Assembly (NCBI GenBank): GCA_018340805.1
Contig: JACMZG010001863.1
Span: forward strand, 24,202,983-24,266,982
Direction of reading: 5' to 3'
Length of the DNA stretch: 64,000 nt
DNA from: Microvelia longipes
Taxonomy: Eukaryota > Arthropoda > Insecta > Hemiptera > Veliidae
Positions within the stretch are counted from its first letter, which is position 1. Every line of letters starts with the position of its first letter. This document shows, one piece after another, positions 1 to 11,660 of this stretch. A program made the translations under genes and the position numbers. The notes under the pieces were generated by a model that was not told the origin of the DNA, did not search any database, and saw nothing but the letters and a program-made list of their open reading frames with translations.

Positions 1-535
1 ACTAGTTCTGAAAAAAGGGTCTGCGTAAAGAGTTTAATAGGATTGTTTTAACTATAGGTTGAAACTTATAGGACATCATCTGATAGGGAATTTTCAGTTT
101 TATTTTGGAAATATAATGTATAATTTTGTCAGTAGTTTTAATAATTATTTTTATCGTAAAAATTCATATAAAACACAAACTTTATATTATAACTCAAATC
201 AAAAACAACCGATGTGACATGAGAAAGAAGGAATACGAGAAGTTTGATTGCCAAAGTTGATTAAGGGTTTTGGGGCAAAACTCTGTTGAGTGATAATAGT
301 GGTGAAGTTATCATTCGGATCAATGTTTGTATGTTACTTAATCAACTATGTGGAAATCACTAAACATTTATTTAATGATCTCAATTCATAAACACAGGAA
401 GCGCAAAAAATAAAATAAATGAAAAAATAGGTCATGGACAAAAAGATTTTACTAGTTTCAAAATAACGTTGAGAATGTTTAATTTTGACAAAGTCTGTCT
501 TTTCCTTCATGTACTTAGGTTTAAGGTATATATAC
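1..535. other. AT-rich non-coding stretch
   Basis: No coding exon, RNA gene or recognisable repeat is visible. The DNA is AT-rich with scattered stops in all frames. The minus-strand open frame at 346-564 is rich in Tyr, Phe and Ile with no motif, and is treated as a chance frame. Confidence 0.6.
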
Positions 536-1390
536 CTATGAGGTATATATGTAGTGAGATACATAGCTGAGCAGTGTATGTATACACGATAGCTGAGTGT
601 GGAGAAGAAGGAATGGATGGGAGGGTAGGTGTATATAGTTGGAAAAGGGGATGGGGTGGAAGTAAAAGGGATTGAGAAAGGAAAGGAAGGGAAGGTTGGC
701 TTTATTTTGAGGGTATTGGGGCTGTAGGAGCGGCAGAAGAGGGGTAAAGTGCCCGGGACTACAGGGATGGGGGGTTAGAGGCATAGTCATAGCGGCGGGA
801 CCCTCTGAGTCAGGGGCTTAGAGAGAGAATTTCAACCCCGATATAAATTCTCTGCGTGTGGGAGTGAGATAAAACGTTGAAACTTTACCCCTCAGAGACT
901 CCCGTCTGGAAGAGTAGAAGGTTTGGGTTGAGGAGTAAAGTACAGATAGAGAAGGAAAATATAGCGTTATATATAGGAAGGTATAAAGGTGTAAGAGAGA
1001 CTGAGATAAAACCTACTCTTAGCCCTTATAGTAAAGTAAAGGGGAGAGGAAAAGGGACTGGATGGATAGAAGGCGAGGGGAAGTAGAAGTAGAAATAGGA
1101 GGTGGAGAGGGTAGAGCTTCTCTCTTGCCAAGCCCTACAAGCTTCCCCTTACTTCATCCTACCAGCTACCTCCATCCAAGGGTTTCTAATCAGGAAAGTA
1201 CGCTACCCCGAGGCAAAGGATGGGGAGTAAGGACCAAGCTAAGGGTGAGTTCTCTACTGCTTCCCCTCCCCTATCCTTTACTCCTTCACCAACTTCTACT
1301 TTACTTCCCTTCACTTCTCTTCAGTTTCCGTTCCTTTCCTACTTCTAATCATCCTCATCTCTCCCTTCACACTGCAACTGATAATTAGAT
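536..1390. other. GC-rich, purine/pyrimidine-skewed island
   Basis: Composition changes sharply from the AT-rich flanks. About 590-760 is a G/A-rich run, 780-930 is mixed GC-rich, and about 1230-1380 is a C/T-rich run. Open frames here (536-790 minus, 877-1086 and 1062-1388 plus) are long only because stop codons are rare in such composition. Their translations are Pro/Ser/Leu- or Gly/Glu/Lys-rich low complexity without motifs. It is one of about eight similar islands spaced through the window. Origin is unknown: it could be an old retroelement part or a regulatory island. Confidence 0.5.
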
Positions 1391-2740
1391 AACAAATCAA
1401 AAACCTTTTTCCTTTTACTTCGAGATGTGTTAAAACCATAACCTTCTAGTCTAGAATGTCTGTTTGTACGTAATGAAGTAGGCTTTATATTTTAAACCAT
1501 TAAAAAGTAGGTTATTACTCGTCCTCTTGCTCTAAAACAAATGACCTTGAATACATCTTGTAGGTTTGAAAGAAAAATCCAGTGTTTCAAATACATTTAT
1601 GAAGGTATATGTTAAATTAACGTGTTTGCACAAAAATCCGACACTAAGATATCAACTGAATCACTCATTACAGGTGTTTTTTAAGCAGCATCGAGCGTAG
1701 TTTGTAAGAGAATAGGTGACTATAGAATTGAAACTCATCTTTTCTGTTTGACGACGTTGAAGGGAGTCTTAAGTTAACTAAATGTTAAATTAAGTTAATT
1801 TATATCGGAAAATGATGAATATGAGGTTTTAAATTTCAGTCCAACGTCTCGATGATAGGATAGTAAATCTGATAATGCAAAGAAAAGTTCGGCGACACCC
1901 GATTTTTTTAAAATTTCAATAATAATAGAAACAAACATTTGCAAATCTAATACTTATCCCCTATAAAGTACTTTACATATTTGCATACTTGAACTCATCT
2001 ACAGTGGATTTGAAATACTCTTATATCACTAGATTTTTAGCAAATAATGATCTAAGAAGTATTTGATTATAGTTAATCGTTGAAACAAATATAATTTGCA
2101 GATAAAGAAGAGTAAGTTTGATCAACACATTTAAGCACAGAGACTTAATACTTATCTAAAAGATGAGATGAGAAATAGTTATTTAAAAGTACTTTTAAGT
2201 TACTATATCTATACCTTTGTCTATACCGAAATAAAGTAAAATTTTTGCTCGCGTGAAAACTTAAAGTTTCGTTAATGAGGAAGTCAGGATAAACAAAAAG
2301 ACGAAGGAGTTGTTCATGGACAAGTAGAAATAGTCTGCACTCTCAGACAAAGGAGTGGGTGTGAAATAAACAGAGTGAACAGGTGCTCGCAAGCAAGCCT
2401 TCTCCAAACGAAGGTTGTGCGCATCCAAGCGAAAGGTCGTTTAGGTACCTGTACTATTTTTGTAGGGAGCGTAAGACGTTTTTACAAGGGGTGAAGGGTG
2501 CGACGTCGCAGGTATTCAAAAAAGAAAAAAAAGAAAATTACTTAAATCACACAATTGTTAGTCATTCTAGGCAATAGAATCACCACTTTATCTTTGCTGA
2601 CTCTTATAGGATAGAACAGAAGTTCTAGAACATTAACTTTCATTATATGTAACGAAAACTTGTCATTAAATAAATTAGTATATAATTTATACTCTTCTTA
2701 TACTAATTTCTAGTTTATAAATTAGTGCAGTTTAAAAGAA
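1391..2740. other. AT-rich non-coding stretch
   Basis: No supported gene or repeat. 2383-2577 opens a short plus frame without motifs. Around 2660-2725 there is an imperfect AT-rich inverted repeat centred near 2693. Confidence 0.5.
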
Positions 2741-3471
2741 AATATTATCGTAAAGATTATAGTAGTAAATAGAATAGGATAAGTAAGCAAAATTTACATG
2801 AGATAATAATAAAATCTAATACACATATAAAAATAAGTGTGTATTAGATTTTGTTTTATCTAACCTAAATTATGCTTACTCGTCCTATTGTTCTATTTAC
2901 TCTTAGAATAATACTATATATAGAAGGAGCACTACTGATAACACGAAAGTCGGTTGACTGGTGCAACTAAGTAATGCTGCCACCCTAACAATATACAATT
3001 TTCTAAAAAAAAGTTGGCAATACTTCCGGTTGCTGAATTATTATGTTCTATTATTAATTAATGATTGATTATTCATAAAATACTAATATAAATATCGGTG
3101 CATTACAATATTTAAAGGATTTTAAATTGTAGTTAACGTATTTATTAAAATTATATATAATAAGTAGTCCTCATCAACTAAATGTAGATTCTTGTATTCC
3201 GCCACCCTTTTGCCATCTAAGACCGGTTTTATTAAATACTCAGCAGGTGTTTTAAGTTATTATATTTGTTCTTTACGATCATTCTTCATTAATAGATATT
3301 TATGACAAATATTTAAAATAATGTTTTGTTGTCAGGTTGGCAGCATTACTTAGTTGCACCAGTCAACCGGCTTTCGTGTTATCAGTGGAATTACATTGTG
3401 TTTACGGTCCTGTGCTCCTTCTATATATAGTATTATTCTAAGTATTTACTGCTTTAATCTAAACAATATCT
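2741..3471. mobile_element. Palindromic MITE-like element split by a second insertion
   Basis: The left arm 2741-2825 and right arm 2837-2901 are near-perfect reverse complements around a centre at about 2826-2836 (shared blocks such as TAATACACA, AAGTAAGC and AATAGAATAGG). The right arm stops at 2901, and its continuation, matching the outer left arm (TACTATAATCTTTACGATAAT versus TGCTTTAATCTAAACAAT), resumes at 3451-3471 after the 541-bp insertion and its target duplication. With the insertion removed it is a roughly 180-bp full-length palindrome, typical of a foldback-type MITE. The superfamily is not determined. Confidence 0.75.
2902..3442. mobile_element. 541-bp TIR transposon with 8-bp target duplication
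   Basis: The termini begin CTTAGAATAATACTATATAT and are perfectly inverted for 31 bp (2902-2932 and 3412-3442). After a 26-bp segment present only on the right side (about 3386-3411), the inverted repeat continues for a further 50 bp or so (CTGATAACACGAAAG..., GGTTGACTGGTGCAACTAAG). Flanks carry an identical 8-bp direct repeat TATTTACT at 2894-2901 and 3443-3450. There is no transposase ORF, so it is non-autonomous. Long TIRs plus an 8-bp duplication fit Mutator-like elements best, with hAT, P or Merlin as alternatives. The perfect outer TIRs and intact duplication suggest a fairly recent insertion. Confidence 0.88.
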
Positions 3472-5539
3472 ACCTGTAGTTTCTACGTCAAATTAACTAA
3501 TACGAAATTATTATTATGCATTTTAGCGCATAAATATGCGAAGAATCCTATTTTAATATAATTCTATATAATCTAATAAGATTCTAATATAATCTTAAAC
3601 ATATACGTATATAAAATTATATATAGGTAGGAAATAGTTTAAGTTAAGCCTATTGAATAGTATAATTAGTGAACTTGTGAAGAGAAGAAAGATTTTATAG
3701 AACATAAATTAAGAAGAAACAAGCACTAGTAGCTCATGTATGTAACTTTTATCCATCATAAACAGCGTTAGTTGAGTTAGGTTATTGCCTAAGTCGTCTT
3801 CAGTGCGTATAGTTTAAAAGTCATTAATTAATAGAATAAAATCATCTTCAATTACGGATTACTTAAAAACATCCATTTATAAATTATGTATAAATAAACC
3901 CTAAGCACGTCTTAGCGTTAAATAACCTCTCTTTATAAGCTTGAGTGCGAATCTCTGGTAATTAAGCATACAAAAGTATGTTAAAGAAATAGGGTTAAAC
4001 TTTCCCTTCTACATTTCAATTGATTTATTCAATTGCATAAGGTAAATACTATTATATCGTTTTATTGTCTTTTATGTTGTATTTATTCTTAGTTTAAATC
4101 TTAGGTTTTTATCTCTCATGTCATTTAAGTTCTATAATCTCTGGTCTTATTTAGTTGTATATTAATTACTTTTAATTTCATGTCAATAAAATAAGGAATT
4201 AAGTAGGTAAAAATGTAGGAAAAATGGAGAGAGGAAACAGACTAATATGAATAAGTAATTATTTTATTGTTTAGCAGTTGTAGCTTGATTTTTTTTCAGA
4301 ATTAGCTACTGTAGGAAGTTTGATATGTTTATCCATAGATCGGGTTTTTAAAGATATCTCTAGAAAGTGAGGCAACAATCTCTTAACCGCTAAAATATTC
4401 TATTGGTTGATATCATCCCGCGTTGGGATGACGGAGTACATATTTATATCAAACAGTCTGCTGTTTGATATAATTATTATATTGTCGATACCTGTATCGA
4501 CAATAGGTCATCGACGATACCTAAAGATTAGTTCTTTAAGCAGCGACCAACTTGATTCAAATATGACCTCTTAATTTTATTTTTAAATTTCCTCATGCAC
4601 AACTGTAAGTATGTAGGGGGTTACCCGAAAAATTTGAAAAAATATTTCTCTTTTATCTTTGTTATCCGTTTCATGTTTTTTAAGGTCTACTAAATGGTTC
4701 TTATGTTTTCTTTACGTCACTCATACTATAAGAAAACAGCTCGAATGGTCTCAGTACATAGAAACTAAATGCAAAGGTAGTTCAAAATGCAATCGAATCA
4801 AACTTTAGTTACATCAAAAGGTTTAACTGAACTCAATTTATAAAGGTCTAATGGACACGTGGTTACATAATCAAGTTTATTCTCAATACATAGAATCCAT
4901 CAATATTTAGCTCTCATTCACGATTTAGACAATTTTGCAGTGGTCAACCGAATTTCAGTCTTACCAAGCATGTGGTTATCTCATAGTGAGACGGTATGAA
5001 ATTTCCGGATTTCAGGTACAATAGTTCCGTTAAATAAACTTGTTTTTAGTGCTGTGACTTTTATATTTTATTTTTACAAAACTTTTTACACGCAATTCTA
5101 GATAGATGACCAAGGGAAGTTAAGGTGTGACAACTCAAACACTGATTCTATTTTCATTTATCTTTGAGTAAAAATTTAAAAAATAATAAAGTTCCTTTAT
5201 TACTTAAATTAGAACACCCTTTTATATCCGTGGTTAAAATGTGTATCGAACAATTATTTATGTATTAATAAAGTTATTAATTTATAATGTATGAAATCAA
5301 TTCTTAAGATAAATATATAAGATAATATATTTGCTCTTTTAAATATTTCTTGGATGTATTTATATATTAAATAATAAATGAGTTTTTCAGTGATATGTTT
5401 AATTAGTCCAAGTGAAATTAATAATGTACTGTTGTTTCTACAGCAAAATATTTTTCGAGCAATCGATCGAATGTACGTTTTGGTTCTCTCAGCTTGAGCA
5501 TGCTTATCAAGTGCAACCATAATGTCTATCCAAGTTGGA
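3472..5539. other. AT-rich non-coding stretch
   Basis: Apart from the hairpin run at 4413-4505 nothing is recognised. The minus frame at 5254-5547 (97 residues) begins with a reasonably mixed composition but becomes Ile/Tyr/Lys-rich and has no recognised motif or clear splice context. Confidence 0.5.
4413..4505. repeat. Three consecutive perfect hairpins
   Basis: Three separate perfect inverted repeats lie in under 100 bp. First: TCATCCC / GGGATGA (4413-4431, 5-nt loop). Second: TATATCAAACAG / CTGTTTGATATA (4445-4472, loop TCTG). Third: TATTGTCGATA / TATCGACAATA (4480-4505, loop CCTG). Their sequences are unrelated to one another, so this is not a tandem duplication of one hairpin. Confidence 0.9.
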
Positions 5540-6010
5540 AGTGACACTCACACATAGGATGTGAATAAATGAGTGAGCTAGCTATAAGAACATGAGCAAG
5601 GTGTCAGTCTGTAGATGTGTGCTTGTATGGGATGGGTGTGTCCATGAGACGTCACATACACACAGATAAACAGAGTTCACACTAAGATATGTGCTTAGAG
5701 TTTAGCCGCTATGCCCTATAGGGGTGCCCTTGGGAAGGGAAGCCCGTGTAACTGTGTGTGTATTAGTAATGTGGGTGTTGGTGAGAGAGCGGTACTATAC
5801 CACATAGGGTAGCTGGAGGGTTTCCCACCCCCCACACTGTTAGGAACCCCAGTGTAGTGCTCGAGAATTTCTTATCTATAGTGGTGCGAGGGTTGGGAAG
5901 CCCTACCACCCTACCCCAGCCCGGTCCTAGCACACCCAAAACCCTTCTCCTAAATAGTTAAATTCACTCCTAACAATACCCCTAGCCAAAGGGTTTCGTC
6001 CCGTCTGCCT
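5540..6010. other. GT- then GC-rich island
   Basis: About 5540-5780 is GT/CA-rich (GTGTGTGTATTAG, CACATACACACAG). About 5700-5960 is GC-rich with G- and C-runs (GGGTTTCCCACCCCCC, CCCTACCACCCTACCCCAG). No ORF with motifs. It matches the style of the other GC islands. Confidence 0.5.
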
Positions 6011-6243
6011 ATGGTATACCCTTCTCACCGGCCGGCAACTTTGCAAATACCTACCTACTTGAACTCAACTCAACCTAACAATAATTCCCAGTACATTTCT
6101 GAAATGGTTCATTTAAAATTATCAGTAAAAAACGTTCAGGATTTGTTCATTATGGTTACCATAATATACGAAAAATCCATATTTATCATTTATAAATTTC
6201 TTAAAAAATAGTTGAAAAAAATATGCATTGGTATACAAATTTT

Positions 6244-6272
6244 AATAAATGCTACGTTTCGTAGCATTTATT
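6244..6272. repeat. Perfect hairpin, 13-bp arms, 3-nt loop
   Basis: AATAAATGCTACG at 6244-6256 and its exact reverse complement at 6260-6272 flank the loop TTT. There is no T-run or coding context suggesting a transcription terminator. Confidence 0.9.
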
Positions 6273-7735
6273 CGTACGATTTTTCGTCTATTCGATGTTA
6301 ATTTAATCAAAATCAATAATCCTTCATAATGTTTAGGCAGAGAAATAAGCGTCATTTTCAGATAAAAATTAACAAAAATACAGTGTATTTTAATTTAAAT
6401 AATTGATTATTTATTAATAACAGTCAATAATAAACAATAGCCTATTATTTTAATTTTAAATTTTCTTGAAAGAAATACCAATATAGCTGTAAAACATCTG
6501 AGTAAAAGAGTTTTTAGCTCTTTAAAATGTAAATAATATGCATCTCTCAAAAAAAGATATTAGCAATGCTTTAGATATTTTAACACACTTCTGTAAATAG
6601 TTATATTTAAACATTATTATTTATTTATAACATAAGAGAAAGGGAAGTTTAAATAGGATAATCTTTTGAATTTAATAATTATTCATTTCCAATATATTAA
6701 AGTATAGGGAAATAGATTATAAAGAAATCTAAAAGAGACCAATGGAAACAATCAAATAAAAGAATGAATGGAGTTGTGAGTTCGATAAAACTTGAATGAA
6801 AATATAAGAGGGTCAAGGCAAGGCGTAGTAAAAAGGGATTAAAAAAGTACAATTAAAAAAGAAACAACAAAAGCATTTGTAAAGCTTAAATTAGATAATT
6901 TATATATTTTTATGAGATATTTGTGTCTTATTATATGTCTTTGTTTAACAAGCACAAGTTTATTTAGTTACCCTTTTAAGCAGTACCATATGATTATTTA
7001 AACTCTACTTATTGGGATTTAAACGACTATTAAATATTTCCGAGTGTTATAATGTGTTCAAATGTTATAATCCGAGTTTTGTACGTAATAAATATGACCT
7101 AAAGAAGGTTGAAATGAGGTGTAAAATAGAACATATGTTTTAGGATAATTTGATCGCAAATGCATTTAAGATGTAATTTAAAATCTGAAAAAATAATCGT
7201 TTACTTGGTTTTTTTCTTTTCTTCACCACCACCGTAGTGTTGTAGGGAAAGTTTTGTGTTCACCCTAAAAACCCGAAACCATCATAATTATCTGTCTCAG
7301 TCACTTTTATGACGTACTGAGTGCTTTTTAACATACTGTCCGTCTGTGTTACGTATAACTCCCGCTGAGTTTATGGTAAAGTTGAAACTTGGCATAAAAA
7401 TCATTAAAAATGTTGTTCGTTAGTAATTCTTAGAATAACCAGGGAAAGAAGAACGAGACCGAAGTAATATCATTTTACGATTTGGATAATTCTGAATTCT
7501 GACATTCTCAAGTTCGAGTCATTCGAGTCCCAAGTTGTGAGGAAACGTTCAAACGTTTTCTCTAGTACCTTCATAGGTAATCGATTTTTAGCGAATTTTC
7601 AAAGAAAAATAATCTTATAAGACCTTTTAACATTCACTAAGTAAGCGGCCTAGGTAATGACCAGAAATTATTGGACTAATAAGTCTCATTCATTATGCAA
7701 TCATACCGGACGGAACATAGCATATGCACTTACAT
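6273..7735. other. AT-rich non-coding stretch
   Basis: No gene. Around 7497-7560 a segment (TTCGAGTCCCAAGTTGTGAGG) resembles stretches at 32325-32355 (GCGAGTCCAAAGTGTGAGG) and 56838-56860 (GAGTTCTAAGTTGTGAGG), so it is probably a fragment of another dispersed repeat. Confidence 0.4.
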
Positions 7736-7739
7736 TAAA

Positions 7740-7925
7740 TTCTAAAATTATGGGACAAACATGGTCGTCCAAGACTTACGAAAGTGATCTCTACCCTCGT
7801 TTAGAACATGCAAATCCAAATCTACATTATTTTTTGGTAACGAGTACCGATTATATGGTAATTTTGTTACCACTTTTGTAACTTTACGAAAGTTAAATTG
7901 GAGTATACTATGCAATGAATCACTT
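7740..7925 (+). repeat. Dispersed repeat D, copy 1
   Basis: It shares a recognisable backbone with 42385-42550: AAATTATGGGACAAACATGG versus AAATATGGGAAACACATGG at the left, ACTTACGAAAG versus GCTTTCGAAAA, then TATGGTAATT, ACCACTTT, and AAGTTAAATTGGAGTATAC versus AGTTAAATTTGATTATAC on the right. Both are diverged, so the family is old. The open frame here (7657-7881) is a by-product. Confidence 0.6.
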
Positions 7926-10499
7926 TGACAACGGCTAGGGGGGCTAAAGCCCCTGGTTTGGAATAAGCTCTCCCAAAAAATATTGCCTTTTTCACAACAA
8001 TTATTTTATTAATTTTACTTTGAAATGGTTTTTAGCAACTGAAGGTTAACAATCAACATAATCTACATTTATAGATCCATTTTACTCAGAAGTTAAATAG
8101 GAAGATAAGTAAAATTGGTAAAAACTACTGGTGCATGTCTTAGGGTTCAATACCGTTCCCAAAGCAGTTATTATTAATTTAGATTTTGTGGCACTAATGG
8201 GAAGTTGAATGAAAGTAGATTATTTTACAAGTCTCAATATTTCACCTGTAAAAGCAATGATTATTTATGTGTCCAATAAATGGTTGGGTACTTATGTTTT
8301 CTGAGTCAAAATAAGTACAAATTCTTGTCTATATTTATAAATCTTTTTCAAAGCATGAAACATTGTCTTTTTTCTGAAACATACTTTGGTTTCATTTTTC
8401 TTGTGATTTTCTAATTTACCAACCCTTTTTATTTAATTTTTGTACTTATAAAACTCATATGTTAATAATTGGAATTCGAGTTTAAATAAGACCCTAACCA
8501 TATCAGTGGCGCATATTTCAGTGTTTCCTTATTTTTTGGGAATATTAAGTTTCATTTTTGGGACCTAGTGTTAACATATTTTTTTTAATTATTGGGTGGA
8601 AATTAAACACTATGTTGATAGTTGTAGGAACTATTTTTTTCATAATGTCAATGATATTAAGACATCAAACTCCACAGCAAGTGTAAATTAAGGAAATAGT
8701 TTTTATTTGATTGCGATTAAAGGTTATATTAGAAGTAATAGTAACAAGCGCAAGAGAATAGCAAAATCGAAAAATCTTGTTTTTTACATTTAAGGATAAT
8801 AATGATTAAAAATAAAAATAGATAAATAAATGCTGACGTCCAATAAAAATGATTACCATCATCATAGAGGGGTGCATCTAATATTATTATTATCCTATAA
8901 AAAAATTCATAATTTTTGTACTAAGTGTGTATAAAATTTATTAGAGCTTATTACATACAATTATCTATTTTTCAAGTTCATACATATTTCAATAAACATT
9001 TCTTGTTTTATTAAATCAAAATAAAGATAGTTTTTTTCTAGAAAAAAAGTTTTTCTTTCACAAATAAAAATATTACAATTTTAACAGACAGAAAAGAGCT
9101 TGGTAAAATATGTTACTATGCAAATAAAAAGATAGAGTTAGTAATAAAATTATATTTATTCATTCATAAAAATACTAACCCACAAAAAAATTAGAAGGGG
9201 TGGAAGGAAGTTGTTAAACTGAGTGAGTAAATAGTAAAAAGATCCCCATGAATAATGATAATGAAGAATATATTAAAACAAATATAAATGAATTATGAAT
9301 GGACCTACTCCTACAAAGAAGAGAGTGAGCACGACCTCCCTCTAGTATAAATATCTTTATCTAAGTCTATATAGTAAAAGTTGTATTATTCATTCATACT
9401 TTTGCTAAAAAGGAGAGTAAAGAGTAAAAGTAGTAGTAAAAGTAAATGTATGAGTGAGTGTTGTATATTATAGAAGATGATATCAATGACTTACTACTTG
9501 TTCCCCTATTTTCTAAAGCCTTCCCATATACTACCAGCATACCAATATTTCATTTTATAAGCAACCGACCGCCTCCTCCCCTCTAACTTTGCCCCCATAA
9601 CAAAGTGTAATAAAGTAAAAAATATATAAAAACCCCCAACCTCAATATCATTTCACTTCGTCAACTTTGTAATCTAATTGTCATTCATGTTTTACAAATT
9701 TGTTTTTATCTTGGTGAAAAAAATCTCTTTTATAAAATGGAATTATTTCGAGTTGTCAACAAGTTCTTTTATCTCGTTTGCTTTATGCTTCTTTGCTTAG
9801 TATGGCTCAAGATGTCAAGTTCTAGGAGATTATTATTTACTAATTTGTATAGCAAGAATAGCAATAGAATTGTAATTAATTACAATTATATATTATAACC
9901 ATAAGTATTGTATTTATAAGTATAGCCACAAACTGTAATATCTAGCTAATACCATATTTCCATTTCTCATACCTTACCTAGCTTCAGGTTTCCTGTAGAA
10001 TTTGTCATTATTGTTTCAGTACTTATTTATGCAGTGAACTTTCAACACCGATAACTTAAAATCATTGTCGAACCGCACTTAATATCATTGTTTGACTTAT
10101 AAAGAATCTGTTTTAAAAATAAATTAGTAGCGTCTTTTCTCGATCTTTTGATTTACAGCTTTAGACATTCCTTAATAAATATTTATCGCGAAAGAATGAG
10201 AAAAAGAACATCTATCTAAATTAATTGTTTTCAGCTACAATAAAAAGGTTTTTATGCCACTCTGACATTTGCCTTTATGCTTACAAAGAAGTGCATAATA
10301 TTATCTTCATAAGGTTTATTTCCTATGTCCTATTCAGCTCTTCTAACAGAAGGCCATATACTTTATATAGACAGTATATTGTGAAGAACATTGTACACAC
10401 ACTTATGAAATTTTCATATATTTACACACACCCTGAAAATTTAACACGTACTGCGGTTGTATGCCTTACGTGCTTGTTTGCTATATAGTGTAGAGAAGT
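7926..10499. other. AT-rich non-coding stretch
   Basis: No gene is supported. A short GC patch at 7933-7965 (GGGGGGCTAAAGCCCC) is a small hairpin. At 8505-8530 CAGTGGCGCATATTTCAG resembles the CAGTGGCG terminus of hAT-type relics but no partner end is evident. At 9866-9892 AATTGTAATTAATTACAATT is a perfect palindrome. Confidence 0.4.
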
Positions 10500-10810
10500 T
10501 GGTCTAGCCGACCTTGTCAGGTTTCCTATAGTTCTTATCCAAGTATATACACCCTAGTTCCACATCCAAGGTAAAGACTTGTCCTAGTAGAGGGGTTGGA
10601 CAGCTCCGTCCAGTCTCGTCATAGTCACTTCCCACGACAAGGCGAAGGGGGACACTGCAGGGATGCCTAGGACTAGAGTGTTGTTATCTCAAGGAAACAG
10701 AAAAAACAAGTTGCCTCATTCGCATTCTACTCATCGGAACACTTCACCGAGACTTCTCGACAATAAGGACTAAATGGCGCCGCATCGCCACTGACACTCC
10801 TTGACATCAC
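10500..10810. other. GC-richer island
   Basis: A block of balanced composition (for example CTCCGTCCAGTCTCGTC, GGCGCCGCATCGCCACTGAC) in AT-rich flanks. No coherent ORF or splice-bounded exon is visible. Confidence 0.4.
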
Positions 10811-11329
10811 TTTATGTTTTTATTATTTTATGCCTTTACCCTTTTCCAACTGTAAATTAAATTAATATCATAAGAGAAGGAGGAAGAACTGCATTGTGAC
10901 ACGACCTCTTAATCTTAAGAATGTTTAATGCATTCCACACAGTAGCACAGCTTAAATTCAGTTCATTTAAGGACCTAGGTTAAGAAATCAGTTTCATCAA
11001 TATCAGTCATCAAAGTTGTTTATAATGTAAGAAGACAAGACGATGACATAATTTATCACTTCTAATGATTCGACCGAAAGTTCTGTTGGCATGTTTTCAT
11101 TATTTTATTCTTTTTTTTACTTTCCATGCATGATTAATTAGATACAGACACACATGAGGTCATATTCCAAAATATTGCAATGAATTAAAAATGCATTATG
11201 ATAAACATTACATATTTTGACGTTCATACAAATTGACATTAATATGTAAAGAATTCAGAGGAAATCTTTGGTAGATAGTTGTGATAAGTTTTTTTGTTAA
11301 GTTTGTTAGTAAAGTTTTTGTAGTCAGTA

Positions 11330-11660
11330 TAGTACGGAGTAAGCTAGGTTTGGTTGAAGGGGTAGGGTTTAGATACCTCGTGCCCTAGGGGTGCTTACAC
11401 CCCCCTCCTCCGCTCGGCTCTCAGCTAGCTCAAGCTATAGGGGCTTTACCCCTCTCGCCTGCCTGGCTGCCTACACAGCAAACTCGAAGGGCGAGGGGGA
11501 GGGACAATGGGGCCACCCCTCCTCACTATAACGTGGGGGGTTTTTCAGGGCTTCCGCCCTTAGCTCGGGGGAAACTCACCCATCCCTCTTCAAACCACCA
11601 TATTGGATTTTTGAAGCTGAAAATTCAGGTCGGAGAGGAAAATGGTTAGGTAGTAGAAAC
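11330..11660. other. GC-rich island
   Basis: Among the most GC-rich segments of the window, with G/C-run hairpin-like pairs (CCTAGGGGTGCTTACACCCC, GGGCGAGGGGGAGGG, GGGCTTCCGCCC). No coding signal. It shares motifs such as GGGGTGCTTACAC / AGGGTGCTTACAC with the island at 46060-46390, hinting at common ancestry. Confidence 0.5.

Noticed and set aside
5254..5547. 97-residue minus-strand ORF
   Set aside because: The first 35 residues look mixed but the rest is Ile/Tyr/Lys-rich AT translation; no family recognised and no acceptor or donor that fits.
7500..7560. Possible tRNA T-arm (TTCGAGTC twice)
   Set aside because: No acceptor stem or D-arm; the segment recurs near 32340 and 56845 as part of a dispersed repeat.
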